Of a DNA stretch of 64,000 nt, positions 37,911 through 49,407 are shown one piece after another. The stretch lies in assembly GCA_036480335.1 (NCBI GenBank), contig JAZGGH010000051.1, positions 118,687 to 182,686 on the forward strand, given 5' to 3'. This stretch comes from JAZGER01 sp036480335 (lineage in GTDB: Bacteria > Pseudomonadota > Gammaproteobacteria > DSM-19610). The notes beneath the pieces are model-generated. The model saw nothing but the letters and a program-made list of their open reading frames with translations. It was not told the origin of the DNA and ran no database searches. The translations under genes were made by a program, and so were the position numbers. Each line of letters begins with the position of its first letter. The first letter of the stretch is position 1.

Positions 37911-39034
37911 AATGCTTCCACCTGCTCGCGGCTGGCTTCGTTCACAATTTTGCCATCGCGTGTTAAGAGACTGCCGGCAACGATTTCATCTTCCCAGTCG
38001 GGTGTGAATTCGCCTTCTGTGATCATCGGCGTAAGGAAATTAAGAATATTTTTGGCATACATTTCACTGGCATGAACGGGTAGTTCGCTTGGCACATTCA
38101 AAGGGCCATAGATAATGACTTTGTTTACCATTGTCTGTTTGCCGGGTTTGGTGGCTTCACAATTGCCACCACCCTCGGCGGCAAGATCAATGATAACCGC
38201 GCCGGGTTTCATGCGTTTAACGGTATCTTTGCTGATAATTTTCGGCGATGGTTTGCCAGGGATTGCGGCGGTGGTAATGACCGCATCCGCAGCTGCTATG
38301 TGATCATTGAGGATACCCTGCTGTTTCTGTTTTTCTTCATCAGTGAGTTCGCGTGCATAGCCGCCCGCAGAATCAGCCGAGACACCGGTGTCAATGAATT
38401 TAGCACCCAGTGACTGTATCTGCTCACGGGTGGCGGAGCGGACATCATACCCTTCAACCATAGCACCAAGACGTTTAGCGGTAGCAATGGCCTGCAGTCC
38501 GGCAACACCCGCGCCAATGACCAGCACTTTGGCGGGGCGTATGGTTCCTGCTGCCGTTGTTAGCATCGGGAAAAATCCGCTGACACGGTCGGCAGCCATT
38601 AATGCGGCCTTGTAGCCCGCCACAGCCGCCTGAGATGAGAGTATATCCATGCTCTGGGCGCGAGAAATACGTGGAATCAGTTCCATGGCAAAGCTGGTGA
38701 TATTCCTGTCACGCATCAGCACAATCCGTTCCGGGTAGCGGAAAGGTAACATCATGCCAACCACGACAGTGCCTTCTTTCATAGCCTTGATTTCATTTTC
38801 ACTCGGCGGCTGAACATGCAGAATGACACCTGAATCACTGCTGATTTCTGTGGCTTTTCTGACGATAGTAGCCGTCTCGTAAGCTGTGTCAGCAAAATAA
38901 CTGCTAGCACCCGCTCCACTTTCTATCAGGACGTTAACGCCCAATTGAGCGAATTTATCAGCAATGGCTGGCACCAGTGCAACGCGCTTTTCACCCGGCC
39001 AGGTTTCTTTGGGTACGGCCAGTCTTAATGGCAT
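37907..39034 (-). CDS. pntA1: NAD(P) transhydrogenase subunit alpha, part 1 (NAD-binding part)
   Basis: A 375-residue soluble NAD(H)-binding chain of the transhydrogenase, related to alanine dehydrogenase. It begins MPLRLAVPKETWPGEKRVALVP, carries RAQSMDILSSQAAVAGYKA and the Rossmann motif VLVIGAGVAGLQAIATAKRLGA near residues 170-190, and ends with DWEDEIVAGSLLTRDG. The complex would feed NADPH to biosynthesis using the proton gradient. First gene of the pntA1-pntA2-pntB operon; the promoter should lie in the 156 bases shared with the divergent HNH gene. Confidence 0.95.
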   Translation of the reverse strand: MPLRLAVPKETWPGEKRVALVPAIADKFAQLGVNVLIESGAGASSYFADTAYETATIVRKATEISSDSGVILHVQPPSENEIKAMKEGTVVVGMMLPFRYPERIVLMRDRNITSFAMELIPRISRAQSMDILSSQAAVAGYKAALMAADRVSGFFPMLTTAAGTIRPAKVLVIGAGVAGLQAIATAKRLGAMVEGYDVRSATREQIQSLGAKFIDTGVSADSAGGYARELTDEEKQKQQGILNDHIAAADAVITTAAIPGKPSPKIISKDTVKRMKPGAVIIDLAAEGGGNCEATKPGKQTMVNKVIIYGPLNVPSELPVHASEMYAKNILNFLTPMITEGEFTPDWEDEIVAGSLLTRDGKIVNEASREQVEAL

Positions 39035-39190
39035 AAACAGACTCCGGTGTTAATGAGTTTACTGTGGTGATCAGTATTTATTTGTGGTCACCAAAAAATG
39101 AATCATAACGGATTACAGAGTGCATGGAAATTCGAGATTTACAACGAGGGCAATTTAGGGTATCAATAGAACAAATAGAGGTATAAAACA

Positions 39191-39784
39191 ATGTTTAGCT
39201 TACATCTCCAGATATTACGCACGGATGCATCCGGAATGCCATTGGAATGGATCAATTGCCAGGATGCTGCACGGCTTTATCACCTGCAACAGGTGGCATA
39301 CAGTTGTGGCAGCATTCTGTATCGGATGCGCGGCGGTATCAATGCGTGTACAGGGTTACGCAGTTTTATTGATATCAATTCAATTATTGCGACTCAGGGA
39401 TATAATCATAAGTTGATGAAGGCGCGTGACTGTTATGTGCCGCCCCTGAATAATCCGGCCCTGTTCAAGCGAGATAGTCATATCTGCCTGTATTGCGGGG
39501 ATAAATTTCCTATTCGGGATTTATCGCGTGATCATGTAACACCCATCAGCCACCAGGGCGAAGACGCCTGGACTAATGTGGTGACTGCCTGCCGACGGTG
39601 TAATAATCACAAGGCGGGTCGTACTCCCGAACAGGCAAACATGAAATTACTGGCTGTCCCATTTACACCAACACACGCTGAATACATCTTTTTGCAGGGT
39701 AAGCGCATACTGGCGGATCAGATGGAATTCCTGCGCGCGCATTTTCCCAGGAGTAGCCCGCTGCATGCGCGATTGAAAATGTAG
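39191..39784 (+). CDS. HNH endonuclease family protein
   Basis: A 197-residue protein with a C-terminal HNH nuclease fold: C99, C102, D114-H115, N129, C134, C137 and N138 (CLYCGDKF...RDHVTPISHQGEDAWTNVVTACRRCNNHKAG). The N-terminal 90 residues are unlike those of the other HNH protein in the window and are not recognised. AGAGG 9 bases before the ATG supports the start. Its stop codon is one base from that of the sulfur oxygenase reductase on the opposite strand. Standalone proteins of this type are widespread in Gammaproteobacteria with no settled role. Confidence 0.85.
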   Translation: MFSLHLQILRTDASGMPLEWINCQDAARLYHLQQVAYSCGSILYRMRGGINACTGLRSFIDINSIIATQGYNHKLMKARDCYVPPLNNPALFKRDSHICLYCGDKFPIRDLSRDHVTPISHQGEDAWTNVVTACRRCNNHKAGRTPEQANMKLLAVPFTPTHAEYIFLQGKRILADQMEFLRAHFPRSSPLHARLKM

Positions 39785-39785
39785 C

Positions 39786-40739
39786 TTATGTCTTTTTTAT
39801 GCCCTGCAAAATTTCCCGGTAACTGTGTTCCGCAAACATGCTGTCAGAGAGGTAAACGCTGGGGGTGCGGATGCAGTTATTGAAAACTTTTGGGCCGTGA
39901 ACAAACAAAATTTCTGGCTTTACATGCACATGAGGCATGCCGCTTTGTGCAGCCGCCAGAGATTCAAATTCCACCATCACGAGATACTGTGCAGGCAGTG
40001 TGTAACCTTCCCAGACTTCAGCCGTGCGCTTGAGTTTCGTCCCGGAGCTGTCTTTCATGTCCTCCATAATGGACTCTACCGTGGCATGACCACTGCCAAG
40101 TGTCGACATGCCGATACGCTTGAGGATCTGGTAACCAATAACGCCACTGGTTTCTTTCAGCATCTCCATGGTTTGTGTTTCACCCTCTTCAAACTCGGCT
40201 TCTTTGCCTGGCCGGATAATATGCTGAGCCATGACAGTCACCGTTTCTCCTGAATTCAGAGCGTAGCCAGTTGTATTGCCATTATTTTCAAAGCCCATTT
40301 TCAGCATCTGGTTTTTTGAAATCAGTTTCGGCAAATCACTTTTTACGATGCGATAGACGGGTTCTTCCGGACCATCGAGCAGGACATCGCCACATTTGGC
40401 GCAGGTATCCACAACAACATCTTCAAATGTTTCGTGGAAGCTTTCATGGGCATCAACGCTGTCCCAGTAAGTAATCTGGTCAATCCAGATATGCGATAGA
40501 GTCTGGCGCATGTCGGAACTGGCTCCCCAGCGCATTCCCATCGGGCAGGCGCCGACCTGTTTCATCAGGTCAAAGCCTCTGAATCCAGGTGTCAGGGCAG
40601 TAGCCAGACACATTTTTGAGCTGGCCTGCTTCATCATGCGCATCAGATTTGGGTCGTTTTCAACCAGCACGCGATTCACTGCAACGTAAAGAGTGGATAG
40701 AGGTTCAGCATCGTAGAGTTTTTTAATTGGGCTTGACAT
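39786..40739 (-). CDS. sor: sulfur oxygenase reductase
   Basis: Cytoplasmic enzyme that uses O2 to convert elemental sulfur to sulfite, thiosulfate and hydrogen sulfide, with no cofactor beyond a mononuclear iron. The 317 residues align with the Acidianus ambivalens enzyme at a constant offset of 12-13: iron ligands H98, H102 and E126 (H86, H90, E114), the essential cysteine C44 (C31) and the CxxC pair C113/C116 (C101/C104) are all present. Flanking blocks also match (LYVAVN, PGFRGFD, HIIRPGKEAEFEEG, TMEMLKETSGVIGYQILKRIG, LVMVEFES). The enzyme forms 24-subunit hollow balls in known cases. No other sulfur genes are near it. It diverges from a parvulin gene and converges on an HNH gene. Confidence 0.93.
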   Translation of the reverse strand: MSSPIKKLYDAEPLSTLYVAVNRVLVENDPNLMRMMKQASSKMCLATALTPGFRGFDLMKQVGACPMGMRWGASSDMRQTLSHIWIDQITYWDSVDAHESFHETFEDVVVDTCAKCGDVLLDGPEEPVYRIVKSDLPKLISKNQMLKMGFENNGNTTGYALNSGETVTVMAQHIIRPGKEAEFEEGETQTMEMLKETSGVIGYQILKRIGMSTLGSGHATVESIMEDMKDSSGTKLKRTAEVWEGYTLPAQYLVMVEFESLAAAQSGMPHVHVKPEILFVHGPKVFNNCIRTPSVYLSDSMFAEHSYREILQGIKKT

Positions 40740-40802
40740 TGAGATTCCTGATAACTTGATTGAGCTGGAAGGCCATTGGATTGATGAAAATTATACAGTA
40801 TT

Positions 40803-40828
40803 TTGCTAAGCTTTGAGGTTGGTATAAT
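40803..40828 (+). promoter_or_regulatory. possible promoter of the parvulin gene
   Basis: An extended -10 (TGGTATAAT, with TATAAT at 40823-40828) lies 47 bases before the parvulin ATG. A TTGCTA at 40803-40808 could be a -35, although the 14-base spacing is short. Lies in the region shared with the divergent sor gene. Confidence 0.45.
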
Positions 40829-40875
40829 TTAAGCCTGAATTATAAATAGTAAGAACAAATAGTGGAGATAAAATC

Positions 40876-41157
40876 ATGGCAATAGCAACAGCGCGTCATA
40901 TTTTGGTAGATAGTAATGAAAAATGTGAAGATTTGAAAAAACAGATCACTGATGGGGCTGATTTCGCTGAGATTGCTCGTCAGCATTCCAGTTGTCCTTC
41001 GGGCCAGTCAGGTGGTGATCTGGGTGAGTTTGGTCCAGGCCAGATGGTAAAAGAGTTTGATGAGGTGGTCTTCAATGCGGAACCGAATACCGTTCAGGGA
41101 CCAGTAAAAACTCAGTTTGGCTATCATTTACTGGAAGTGACAAGTCGTTCAGAATAA
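40876..41157 (+). CDS. ppiC: parvulin-type peptidyl-prolyl isomerase
   Basis: A 93-residue single-domain cytoplasmic parvulin that isomerises Xaa-Pro bonds, as in E. coli PpiC. It begins ATARHILVDS and has the family pattern ADFAEIARQHSSCPSGQSGGDLGEFGPGQMVKEFDEVVF (in blocks), ending VKTQFGYHLLEVTSR. No signal peptide. GTGGAGAT upstream serves as ribosome-binding site. Followed 21 bases later by the fructosamine-kinase-like gene, likely cotranscribed. Confidence 0.95.
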   Translation: MAIATARHILVDSNEKCEDLKKQITDGADFAEIARQHSSCPSGQSGGDLGEFGPGQMVKEFDEVVFNAEPNTVQGPVKTQFGYHLLEVTSRSE

Positions 41158-41178
41158 ATCGGATTTCTGTTTCGCGTC

Positions 41179-42054
41179 ATGTGGAGTGATATTGCCGCTG
41201 AAGTCAGTGAGAAAACCGGCAAGAATTGTCGATTAGGTCATCCGGTTTCGGTCAGCGGTGGTTGTATTAATCAGGCCTGGCGAGTGCCTTCATCCGCTGG
41301 TGAGCTATTTATCAAGGTTAATCAGGCCAGCAAGCTCGCCATGTTTGAAGCAGAAGAAGCCGGTTTGCGGGAGCTTCAACAGTGCCGTTTGCTGAACATA
41401 CCAGTACCCATTTGTTCGGGTGTCGCAGATGAGCATTCCTGGCTGGTGATGAATGATCTGGAGTTAGGTGGTTCAGGGAACTCGATAGAGCTGGGTAGAG
41501 GTCTGGCTGAAATGCATGGCATTACAGCAGAAAAATTTGGTTGGTTACGGGAAAATACGATCGGATCAACCCGACAGATCAACACCCTCGAAAATGATTG
41601 GCTAACCTTCTGGCGAGAGCATCGACTGCGGATACAGCTGGAAATGGCTGCCGTCCATGGGGCGGGTTCACAATTCATTGGTCTGGGTGAGAGTTTGCTG
41701 ATTTCCCTGCCAGATCTACTCGCAGACCACCAACCGGCGCCTTCTCTTTTGCATGGCGATCTATGGTCTGGTAACTATGCCTGGACACTGCAGGGCAAAC
41801 CTGCGATTTTTGATCCGGCTGTCTATTATGGAGATCGAGAAACTGATCTTGCCATGACAAAGCTGTTTGGGGGTTTTGGTAAGGATTTCTACGCAGCTTA
41901 TGAAGAACGGTTACCCCTGTCCACAGGATATGCACTGAGAAAAAATCTCTACAATCTTTATCATGTCCTGAATCATTTCAATCTGTTTGGCGGCAGTTAC
42001 CTATCGCAGGCACGGGCAATGATGCAGAGGTTATTGAGTGAAGTGAAAGGTTGA
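41179..42054 (+). CDS. fructosamine kinase family protein
   Basis: A 291-residue kinase of the fructosamine-3-kinase (YniA) family, which phosphorylates ketosamines formed by glycation so that proteins can be repaired. Key parts: SVSGGCINQAWRV (nucleotide loop), the Lys of ELFIKVN, LLHGDLWSGNYAW (catalytic Asp) and AIFDPAVYYGDRETDLAM (metal-binding Asp). Full length. It ends in front of a long hairpin that separates it from the convergent hemE. Confidence 0.93.
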   Translation: MWSDIAAEVSEKTGKNCRLGHPVSVSGGCINQAWRVPSSAGELFIKVNQASKLAMFEAEEAGLRELQQCRLLNIPVPICSGVADEHSWLVMNDLELGGSGNSIELGRGLAEMHGITAEKFGWLRENTIGSTRQINTLENDWLTFWREHRLRIQLEMAAVHGAGSQFIGLGESLLISLPDLLADHQPAPSLLHGDLWSGNYAWTLQGKPAIFDPAVYYGDRETDLAMTKLFGGFGKDFYAAYEERLPLSTGYALRKNLYNLYHVLNHFNLFGGSYLSQARAMMQRLLSEVKG

Positions 42055-42106
42055 TATATCGGGCATACTAATACTTGTTTGTTGATGGTCTGTACCGGTG
42101 TGAGTC

Positions 42107-42183
42107 TTTGTACCCGAGTCTATTTTTGGCGCCTGTACGCGTCTTTTTGCGTACCTGAAGCCGAAAATAGACTCGGGTACAAA
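42107..42183. repeat. long inverted repeat between the kinase gene and hemE
   Basis: A 24-base left arm (42107-42130, TTTGTACCCGAGTCTATTTT then TGGC) and right arm (42160-42183) pair with one mismatch. An inner stem GTACGC (42135-42140) / GCGTAC (42149-42154) continues the hairpin. The total is 77 bases between convergent genes. There is no T-run after the stem on either strand, so a mobile or REP-like element is as likely as a terminator. Confidence 0.75.
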
Positions 42184-42214
42184 GGAACTGCCAAACGTAG
42201 GCTTACAATGATAA

Positions 42215-43285
42215 CTACATCAGCTTATGGTAAGGCTTGCTCAACTCATGCACCGCTTCAATCATTGCCCCAGCATGTTCAGGATCAATGCCCGGGTGGA
42301 TGCCATGGCCCAGATTAAAAACATGACCATTGCCTTTGCCATAGCTTGCCAGCACTTTCCCAACCTGCTCACGAATAACATCAGGTGATGCATACAGAAC
42401 AGAAGGATCCAGATTCCCCTGTAGGGCAACCTGGTTACCCACCCGCTTACGGGCGTCACTGAGATCAGTCGTCCAGTCCAGTCCCAGTGCATCGGCACCG
42501 CTATCGGCCATGGATTCCAGCCACTGCCCCCCATTTTTTGTGAATAGAATAACCGGTATGCGGTGACCATCACGTTCTCTGGTCAGCTTGCTGATAATGT
42601 TTTTCATCGGCTGTAGCGAGAAGCGTTGGTAATCCGATGGTGTTAAAGAGCCACCCCAGGTATCAAAAATCATCACGGTTTGAGCACCACTCTCTATCTG
42701 GGCATTCAAATACAGGGCAACTGACTCGGCAACTGTTTGAAGAAGTTGATCAAGCAATTCGGGGCGTTCGTAGAGCATCGCCTTGATGATCTTGAAGTCT
42801 TTACTGGAGCTGCCTTCAACCATATAGGTTGCCAGTGTCCACGGACTACCAGAAAAGCCGATAAGCGGGACACGCCCATCCAGCTCGCGGCGAATGGTTG
42901 ATACCGCATCCATTACATAGCGTAATTCCTGCATGGGATCGGGGATGGCGAGTGCTTTAATAGCCGCCTCATCACGTAGCGGGTTTTTGAAACGTGGTCC
43001 TTCACCTTCGACGAAATACAGACCCAGCCCCATGGCATCAGGAATCGTCAGAATGTCGGAAAACAGGATGGCGGCATCCAGCGGAAATCGTTGCAGTGGT
43101 TGCAGGGTAACTTCACAGGCCAGATCCGGCGTGGTACACAAATCCATGAAGCTACCGGCTTTTTTCCGGGTTGCTCGGTATTCTGGCAAGTAGCGGCCAG
43201 CCTGGCGCATCATCCAGACAGGTGTCTTATCAACAGGTTCACGCATCAGTGCGCGCAGGAACCGGTCATTTTTCAGTTCAGTCAT
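42215..43285 (-). CDS. hemE: uroporphyrinogen decarboxylase
   Basis: Removes four carboxyl groups from uroporphyrinogen III to give coproporphyrinogen III in heme synthesis; cytoplasmic. The 356 residues carry the signatures [16 protein letters not shown] near the start, [42 protein letters not shown] and [16 protein letters not shown]. Full length, last gene of the gltB-gltD-hemE minus-strand run, 21 bases after gltD. Confidence 0.97.
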   Translation of the reverse strand: MTELKNDRFLRALMREPVDKTPVWMMRQAGRYLPEYRATRKKAGSFMDLCTTPDLACEVTLQPLQRFPLDAAILFSDILTIPDAMGLGLYFVEGEGPRFKNPLRDEAAIKALAIPDPMQELRYVMDAVSTIRRELDGRVPLIGFSGSPWTLATYMVEGSSSKDFKIIKAMLYERPELLDQLLQTVAESVALYLNAQIESGAQTVMIFDTWGGSLTPSDYQRFSLQPMKNIISKLTRERDGHRIPVILFTKNGGQWLESMADSGADALGLDWTTDLSDARKRVGNQVALQGNLDPSVLYASPDVIREQVGKVLASYGKGNGHVFNLGHGIHPGIDPEHAGAMIEAVHELSKPYHKLM

Positions 43286-43306
43286 AGCTTCCTTTTTCCT
43301 GCAAAG

Positions 43307-44758
43307 TTAGCAGGGGAGTTCCGAAGAACCCATTAAATAAGTATCAATAGCGTGTGCGCATTGCCGTCCTTCACGAATAGCCCAGACAATGAGCGACTGA
43401 CCGCGGCGCATGTCGCCTGCCGAAAACACCCTGTCAATGGACGTTGTATAGGCATCAGAGCCTTCCGTTTCGCCTTTCACGTTACCACGGGCATCATACT
43501 CAAGTTTGAGATCATCCAGTATGCCTTCATGAACCGGATGTACAAAGCCCATTGCCAGCAGGATCAGGTCTGCTTTGAGTTCAAATTCGCTGCCTTCAAT
43601 TTCCTGCATGTTCCAGGCGCCCTTGTCATCTTTTGACCATTCAACGCGAATGCAGCGAATCAAGGTTACTTTACCATTTTTACCCACGATTTCTTTTGTC
43701 GCGACACTCCAGTCACGCATGGCGCCTTCTTCCTGAGAGCTGGATGTGCGCAGTTTGTTTGGCCAGTCAGGCCAGGTGAGTGCTTTATTTTCACTTTCCG
43801 GAGGGCGCGGCATAATTTCAATCTGGGTTACTGAGGCAGCTCCCTGGCGGATAGATGTTCCAATACAGTCTGAACCGGTATCTCCACCACCAATGACAAT
43901 AACGTGTTTATCCTGAGCTGTGATACTGATGTTATCTGCAACCGAGTCTCCCGCCACGCGTTTATTTTGTTGCGGTAAAAACTCCATGGCAAAGTGAGCG
44001 CCATCAAGTTCACGTCCCGGAACAGGCAGATCACGAGGATGTTCCGAACCACCAGTCAGGCTGATTGCATCAAAATCTTTGAGTAACTGGCTGGCTTTTA
44101 TATCAACACCAATATGGGTGCCCGGTTTGAAGCTAACCCCTTCGGCAGTCATTTGCTCCATACGACGGTCTATAATGTTTTTCTCGAGTTTGAAATCGGG
44201 TATGCCGTAACGCATGAGACCACCAATGCGGTCATTTTTTTCAAATAAAGTCACTGTATGTCCGGCACGGGCTAATTGTTGAGCACAGGCAAGACCGGCT
44301 GGGCCAGAACCGACAACGGCCACGTTTTTACCGGTTTTTTGAGCAGGCAGATTGGGTTTTAACCAGCCGTTCTCCCAGGCTTTGTCAACGATAGCGCATT
44401 CGATGGTTTTGATGCTGACCGGATTGTCATCAATATTCAGCGTACAGGATGCCTCGCAGGGAGCAGGGCAGACGCGACCCGTAAATTCAGGAAAATTGTT
44501 TGTCGAATGCAGTATTTCTGATGCTCGCTCCCAGTTGTCGTGATAGACAAGATCGTTCCAGTCAGGAATTATATTGTTCACCGGACAACCCTGGTGGCAG
44601 AATGGTATACCACAATCCATGCAGCGGGCACCCTGAGTTTTTACTTCATCGTCTGATAGCGCAATGACGAACTCATGGTAATCTTTGATTCTTTCTTCAA
44701 CAGGCCCATACACTCTGTCCTGTTTTTCAAATTCGAGAAATCCGGTTGGCTTTCCCAT
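43307..44758 (-). CDS. gltD: glutamate synthase small subunit
   Basis: NADPH-dependent small subunit of GOGAT, passing electrons to GltB. About 483 residues. The start ATG 44758 gives the usual [13 protein letters not shown]; a TTG six bases upstream is also possible and would overlap gltB by 4 bases. N-terminal Fe-S binding cysteines ([26 protein letters not shown]) are followed by two nucleotide-binding motifs ([21 protein letters not shown] for [20 protein letters not shown] for NADPH). Directly follows gltB. Confidence 0.96.
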   Translation of the reverse strand: MGKPTGFLEFEKQDRVYGPVEERIKDYHEFVIALSDDEVKTQGARCMDCGIPFCHQGCPVNNIIPDWNDLVYHDNWERASEILHSTNNFPEFTGRVCPAPCEASCTLNIDDNPVSIKTIECAIVDKAWENGWLKPNLPAQKTGKNVAVVGSGPAGLACAQQLARAGHTVTLFEKNDRIGGLMRYGIPDFKLEKNIIDRRMEQMTAEGVSFKPGTHIGVDIKASQLLKDFDAISLTGGSEHPRDLPVPGRELDGAHFAMEFLPQQNKRVAGDSVADNISITAQDKHVIVIGGGDTGSDCIGTSIRQGAASVTQIEIMPRPPESENKALTWPDWPNKLRTSSSQEEGAMRDWSVATKEIVGKNGKVTLIRCIRVEWSKDDKGAWNMQEIEGSEFELKADLILLAMGFVHPVHEGILDDLKLEYDARGNVKGETEGSDAYTTSIDRVFSAGDMRRGQSLIVWAIREGRQCAHAIDTYLMGSSELPC

Positions 44759-44760
44759 AA

Positions 44761-47700
44761 TCAAACGCCTCCGCCGGTCGGCTTAGTGCTGGCCGACTCG
44801 GTTTGTGATTGTTTCATCTGTTCAAGTGCTCGACGGTAATCTACAGGCATTACCTTGACAAATTTAGGAAGAGAATCATTCCAGTTGTCGAGAATATTCT
44901 TTGCAACGCTGCTGTTAGTGTAATGTAGGTGTCGCTGGATAATTGAGCGTAGACGGGCCGCATCGTGACGCGTCATGTCGCTAAGAATATCGACAGCCCC
45001 ATGTGTCTCAAGATCACCGCCCTGATGATGATGGGCTTCCAGCATGTCATCTTCTTCCGGTACCGGCTCAAGATCGACCATCGCCAGATTACAACGATCC
45101 CTGAAGTCATTGCTTTCATCGAGTACATAGGCAATACCTCCTGACATCCCCGCCGCAAAATTCCTGCCGGTTTCGCCAAGCACAACAACAATGCCGCCAG
45201 TCATGTATTCGCAACCATGATCCCCAGTGCCTTCAACAACCGCTGTGGCACCCGAATTACGCACAGCAAAGCGTTCACCAGCGACACCGCGGAAATAACT
45301 TTCACCTGAAATTGCGCCATACAGTACGGTATTGCCCACAATGATATTTTCTTCCGCGACGATAGGACAGTTTTGTGGCGGATAGATAATCAGGCGCCCA
45401 CCAGACAAACCCTTGCCGACATAATCATTGCCTTCACCTTCGAGTTCCAGGGTCACTCCATGAGTTGCCCAGGCGCCAAAACTTTGCCCGGCAACACCGT
45501 TAAATTTGATATGAATGGTGTCATCTGGCAAACCGGCATGGCCATAACGTGCTGCGACTCGGCCAGATAGAAGGGTGCCAACTGTGCGGTTGACGTTTTC
45601 TATCCGGGATTGAAAGGACACCGCTTCACCACGTTCCAGAGCTGGTTTTGCCTGCTCCAGCAGTTTGTTATCCAGTGCCTTTTCGATGCCATGTTGCTGC
45701 TGTTCACAGTGATATATCGCAACCCCTTTGGGCGGTTCCGGTTGATGTAGAATACGGGAAAAATCCAGACCCTTTGCTTTCCAGTGTGACAGAGCATCGC
45801 GCATATCGAGACGATCCATACGACCAATCATTTCATCAAAATGACGGAATCCGAGTTTGGACATCAACTGGCGAATTTCTTCAGCGATAAAAAAGAAATA
45901 ATTGACTACGTGCTCAGGCTGACCAGTAAAGCGTTTGCGCAGCTCCGGGTTCTGAGTAGCGATGCCGACCGGGCAGGTGTTCAGATGGCACTTACGCATC
46001 ATCAGGCAACCTTCAACAATCAACGGTGCGGTAGCAAAACCAAACTCATCTGCACCGAGCAAAGCGCCTATGATGACATCACGACCGGTACGAAGACCGC
46101 CATCAACCTGCACCGCTATACGTCCACGCAGTTTGTTTAGCACCAATGTCTGGTGAGTTTCAGCCAGCCCGATTTCCCAGGGCGATCCTGCATGTTTGAT
46201 GGATGTTAGCGGTGAAGCGCCAGTGCCACCATCAAAACCGGAAATGGTGACATGATCGGCATGTGCCTTGGATACACCCGCCGCAACGGTGCCAACGCCA
46301 AGTTCGGAAACCAGCTTAACGCTGATTCTGGCTGTAGGGTTGACGTTTTTCAGATCATGGATCAACTGTGCCAGATCTTCAATGGAATAAATATCGTGAT
46401 GCGGTGGTGGTGAAATTAGCCCGACACCTTGGGTCGAATGACGCACTCGTGCAATCGTCTCGTCTACTTTGTGACCAGGTAATTGACCACCTTCACCAGG
46501 CTTTGCACCCTGCGCCATTTTGATCTGGATATCATCTGCATTGACCAGATATTCTGTGGTGACACCAAAACGCCCGGATGCTACCTGTTTAATCGCGGAA
46601 CGCATGGAGTCGCCATTGTCCATTGGCTTGAAGCGTTCAACCAGTTCACCACCTTCGCCAGTATTCGATTTGCCGCCGATGCGGTTCATCGCAATTGCCA
46701 GAGTGGTATGTGCTTCAAACGATATGGAGCCAAAAGACATCGCTCCGGTGGCAAAGCGTTTAACAATTTTGCTGGCGGCTTCAACTTCATCAAGCGGTAC
46801 GGGGGAATCAGCAAATTTTAGCTGGAACAGGCCGCGCAGATTTTTCAGCTGTTCATTCTGTTCGTCAACCAGGGTTGAGAATTCACTGAAAGTTTGAGCA
46901 TCATTTGCGCGAGTGGCATGTTGCAGTTTCGAAATAGTATCCGATGTCCACATGTGGTCTTCGCCACGAATCCGGTAGGCATAATCTCCGCCAACATCGA
47001 GGGCATTGGCATAAATCGGGTTATTGCCATAGGCATTACCATGCCAGCAGACAGCTTCGCGGGCGATTTCCTCTATACCAACGCCTTCAATCACACTGCC
47101 AGTGCCGGTGAAATACTGATCGATGAAGTCAGAATTCAGGCCAACAGCATCAAATATCTGTGCGCCACAGTAGGATTGATAGGTTGAAATCCCCATTTTG
47201 GACATGACTTTGTGCATGCCTTTGCCAACCGCTTTGATGTAACGTTTGTTGATTTCACTATCATCAATATCTTCTGGCAGATCCTGTTTCATCTCAGCCA
47301 GGGTTTCAAAGGTAAGATAGGGGTTGATGGCTTCCGCGCCATAACCGGCGAGTGTGGCAAAATGATGAACTTCACGAGCAGAACCGGTTTCTACCACCAG
47401 ACCGGATTCAGTACGCAGGCCAGCACGTACCAGATGATGATGAACAGCTGACGTTGCCAGCAAAGCCGGAATTGGGATGAACTCAGCAGAAACAGATCGA
47501 TCTGAAAGAATCAGGATGTTGTAGCCATCTTCCACGGCAGCTTTTGCCTTTTCACAAAGTTGTGTGAGCGCAGGCTCCATGCCCTCGGAATTCTGTTCTG
47601 CGGGATAACAGATATCCAGGGTTTTGGTGCGGAAAGCGCCTTCACTGTTGTCTTCGATAGAGCGAATGCGCTCAAGATCCTTGTTGGTCAGTATCGGCTG

Positions 47701-49407
47701 GGAAACTTCCAGCCGCATGTGCTCACCACCGGAATGTAAATCCAGTAAATTCGGCCGCGGACCAATGAAGGAGACCAGTGACATGACAAGTTCTTCTCGA
47801 ATCGGATCAATAGGCGGGTTGGTTACCTGAGCAAAGTTTTGCTGGAAATAATTGGCCAGATGCTTTGCTTTGCTGGAAAGAACGGCAATTGGGTTATCCG
47901 CTCCCATCGAACCAATACCTTCCTGTCCTGACATCGCCATAGGTGTGAGCAGGATTTTGAGATCTTCCTGGGTAACACCAAAAGCTTGCTGTCGATCCAG
48001 CAAGGTTTCCCGGTCACTGTTCAGGCCATTCACATTTGCAGGCAGGTTTTTCAGCAGGATACGTGTGCTGTCGAGCCAGTCTTGATAGGGGTGGCTGTCG
48101 GCAAGATCAGCTTTTAGTTCGGCATCATCAATGATGCGGCCCTGTTGCGTATCAATGAGGAACATTTTACCGGGTTGCAGACGCCATTTTTTAACAATTT
48201 TTTCATCGGGAATGGACAATACACCCATTTCTGAGGCCATGATAACGACGTTATCATCGGTGATTAAATAGCGGGCAGGACGTAGACCGTTACGGTCCAG
48301 TGTTGCGCCGATTTGTTTTCCATCGGTAAAGGCAACCGCAGCTGGCCCGTCCCAGGGCTCCATCAGCGCAGCATGGTATTCGTAGAATGAGCGGCGTTTC
48401 TCATCCATCAATGGATTGCCAGACCAGGCTTCAGGAATCAGCATCATCATGGCATGAGACAGTGAATACCCGCCTGCCACCAACAGTTCCAGCGCATTAT
48501 CAAAACAGGCAGAATCTGACTGGTCTTCAGGAATCAGCGGCCAGATTTTCTCCAGATCTGCGCCAAACAGTTCGGATGCCATGGAATGTCGGCGTGCCCG
48601 CATCCAGTTGACATTACCACGCATGGTGTTGATTTCACCATTATGGGCAATCATCCTGAACGGATGAGCAAGATCCCATGAGGGAAATGTATTGGTAGAA
48701 AAACGCTGGTGAATCAGCGCGAGTGCCGAGACAATGCGCTCATCGTTCAAGTCTTTGTAATAGCTGTCTACCTGATTGGCGAGCAGCATGCCTTTAAAAA
48801 GCAGCGTCTGGCTGGAAAAAGAAGGCACATAAAAGTTTTCCCTGTCCTTCCAGTCGGAATCTCTGACTGTATTTTCGATGAGCTTGCGAATAATGAACAG
48901 CTTGCGTTCGAAGTCTGCCTGGTCGGCACAGTCATCACCCGATTCAACAAAAATCTGGCGGATAACCGGCTCTACTTCTTTGACTGATTCGCCAAGTCCG
49001 GCGTTGTTTGTTGGGACATCACGCCAGCCCAGCAAAACCTGGTTTTCATCGCGGATGGTTTTTTCGATCAGCGCTTCACAATGGGAGCGAGTATTGCCAT
49101 CCTGGGGCAGAAATAGCATACCAACGGCGTAACGGCCAGCCTCAGGAAGTGTGATACCCAGATTTGCTGTCTCCTCGCGCAGAAACGTATCCGGTATCTG
49201 AATCAGAATCCCGGCACCATCGCCAGCTAGCGGGTCAGCGCCGACAGCACCTCGATGTGTCAGGTTTTCAAGGATCTGTAGACCCTGGCGGACAATGGAA
49301 TGGCTTTTGGTGCCTTTAATATGGGCAATAAAACCGACGCCGCAAGCGTCATGCTCGTTTTCAGGGTTATACAGCCCCTGTTTTTTGGGAAAACCACTGT
49401 GACTCAT
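44761..49407 (-). CDS. gltB: glutamate synthase large subunit
   Basis: Large subunit of GOGAT: releases ammonia from glutamine and adds it to 2-oxoglutarate, the main route of ammonia into glutamate together with glutamine synthetase. The 1548 residues start with a short propeptide; Cys22 of [11 protein letters not shown] is the N-terminal nucleophile after processing. FMN/3Fe-4S domain motifs are present ([41 protein letters not shown]), and the C-terminal beta-helix domain has [14 protein letters not shown]. Complete, with gltD immediately downstream. Confidence 0.97.
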   Translation of the reverse strand: MSHSGFPKKQGLYNPENEHDACGVGFIAHIKGTKSHSIVRQGLQILENLTHRGAVGADPLAGDGAGILIQIPDTFLREETANLGITLPEAGRYAVGMLFLPQDGNTRSHCEALIEKTIRDENQVLLGWRDVPTNNAGLGESVKEVEPVIRQIFVESGDDCADQADFERKLFIIRKLIENTVRDSDWKDRENFYVPSFSSQTLLFKGMLLANQVDSYYKDLNDERIVSALALIHQRFSTNTFPSWDLAHPFRMIAHNGEINTMRGNVNWMRARRHSMASELFGADLEKIWPLIPEDQSDSACFDNALELLVAGGYSLSHAMMMLIPEAWSGNPLMDEKRRSFYEYHAALMEPWDGPAAVAFTDGKQIGATLDRNGLRPARYLITDDNVVIMASEMGVLSIPDEKIVKKWRLQPGKMFLIDTQQGRIIDDAELKADLADSHPYQDWLDSTRILLKNLPANVNGLNSDRETLLDRQQAFGVTQEDLKILLTPMAMSGQEGIGSMGADNPIAVLSSKAKHLANYFQQNFAQVTNPPIDPIREELVMSLVSFIGPRPNLLDLHSGGEHMRLEVSQPILTNKDLERIRSIEDNSEGAFRTKTLDICYPAEQNSEGMEPALTQLCEKAKAAVEDGYNILILSDRSVSAEFIPIPALLATSAVHHHLVRAGLRTESGLVVETGSAREVHHFATLAGYGAEAINPYLTFETLAEMKQDLPEDIDDSEINKRYIKAVGKGMHKVMSKMGISTYQSYCGAQIFDAVGLNSDFIDQYFTGTGSVIEGVGIEEIAREAVCWHGNAYGNNPIYANALDVGGDYAYRIRGEDHMWTSDTISKLQHATRANDAQTFSEFSTLVDEQNEQLKNLRGLFQLKFADSPVPLDEVEAASKIVKRFATGAMSFGSISFEAHTTLAIAMNRIGGKSNTGEGGELVERFKPMDNGDSMRSAIKQVASGRFGVTTEYLVNADDIQIKMAQGAKPGEGGQLPGHKVDETIARVRHSTQGVGLISPPPHHDIYSIEDLAQLIHDLKNVNPTARISVKLVSELGVGTVAAGVSKAHADHVTISGFDGGTGASPLTSIKHAGSPWEIGLAETHQTLVLNKLRGRIAVQVDGGLRTGRDVIIGALLGADEFGFATAPLIVEGCLMMRKCHLNTCPVGIATQNPELRKRFTGQPEHVVNYFFFIAEEIRQLMSKLGFRHFDEMIGRMDRLDMRDALSHWKAKGLDFSRILHQPEPPKGVAIYHCEQQQHGIEKALDNKLLEQAKPALERGEAVSFQSRIENVNRTVGTLLSGRVAARYGHAGLPDDTIHIKFNGVAGQSFGAWATHGVTLELEGEGNDYVGKGLSGGRLIIYPPQNCPIVAEENIIVGNTVLYGAISGESYFRGVAGERFAVRNSGATAVVEGTGDHGCEYMTGGIVVVLGETGRNFAAGMSGGIAYVLDESNDFRDRCNLAMVDLEPVPEEDDMLEAHHHQGGDLETHGAVDILSDMTRHDAARLRSIIQRHLHYTNSSVAKNILDNWNDSLPKFVKVMPVDYRRALEQMKQSQTESASTKPTGGGV

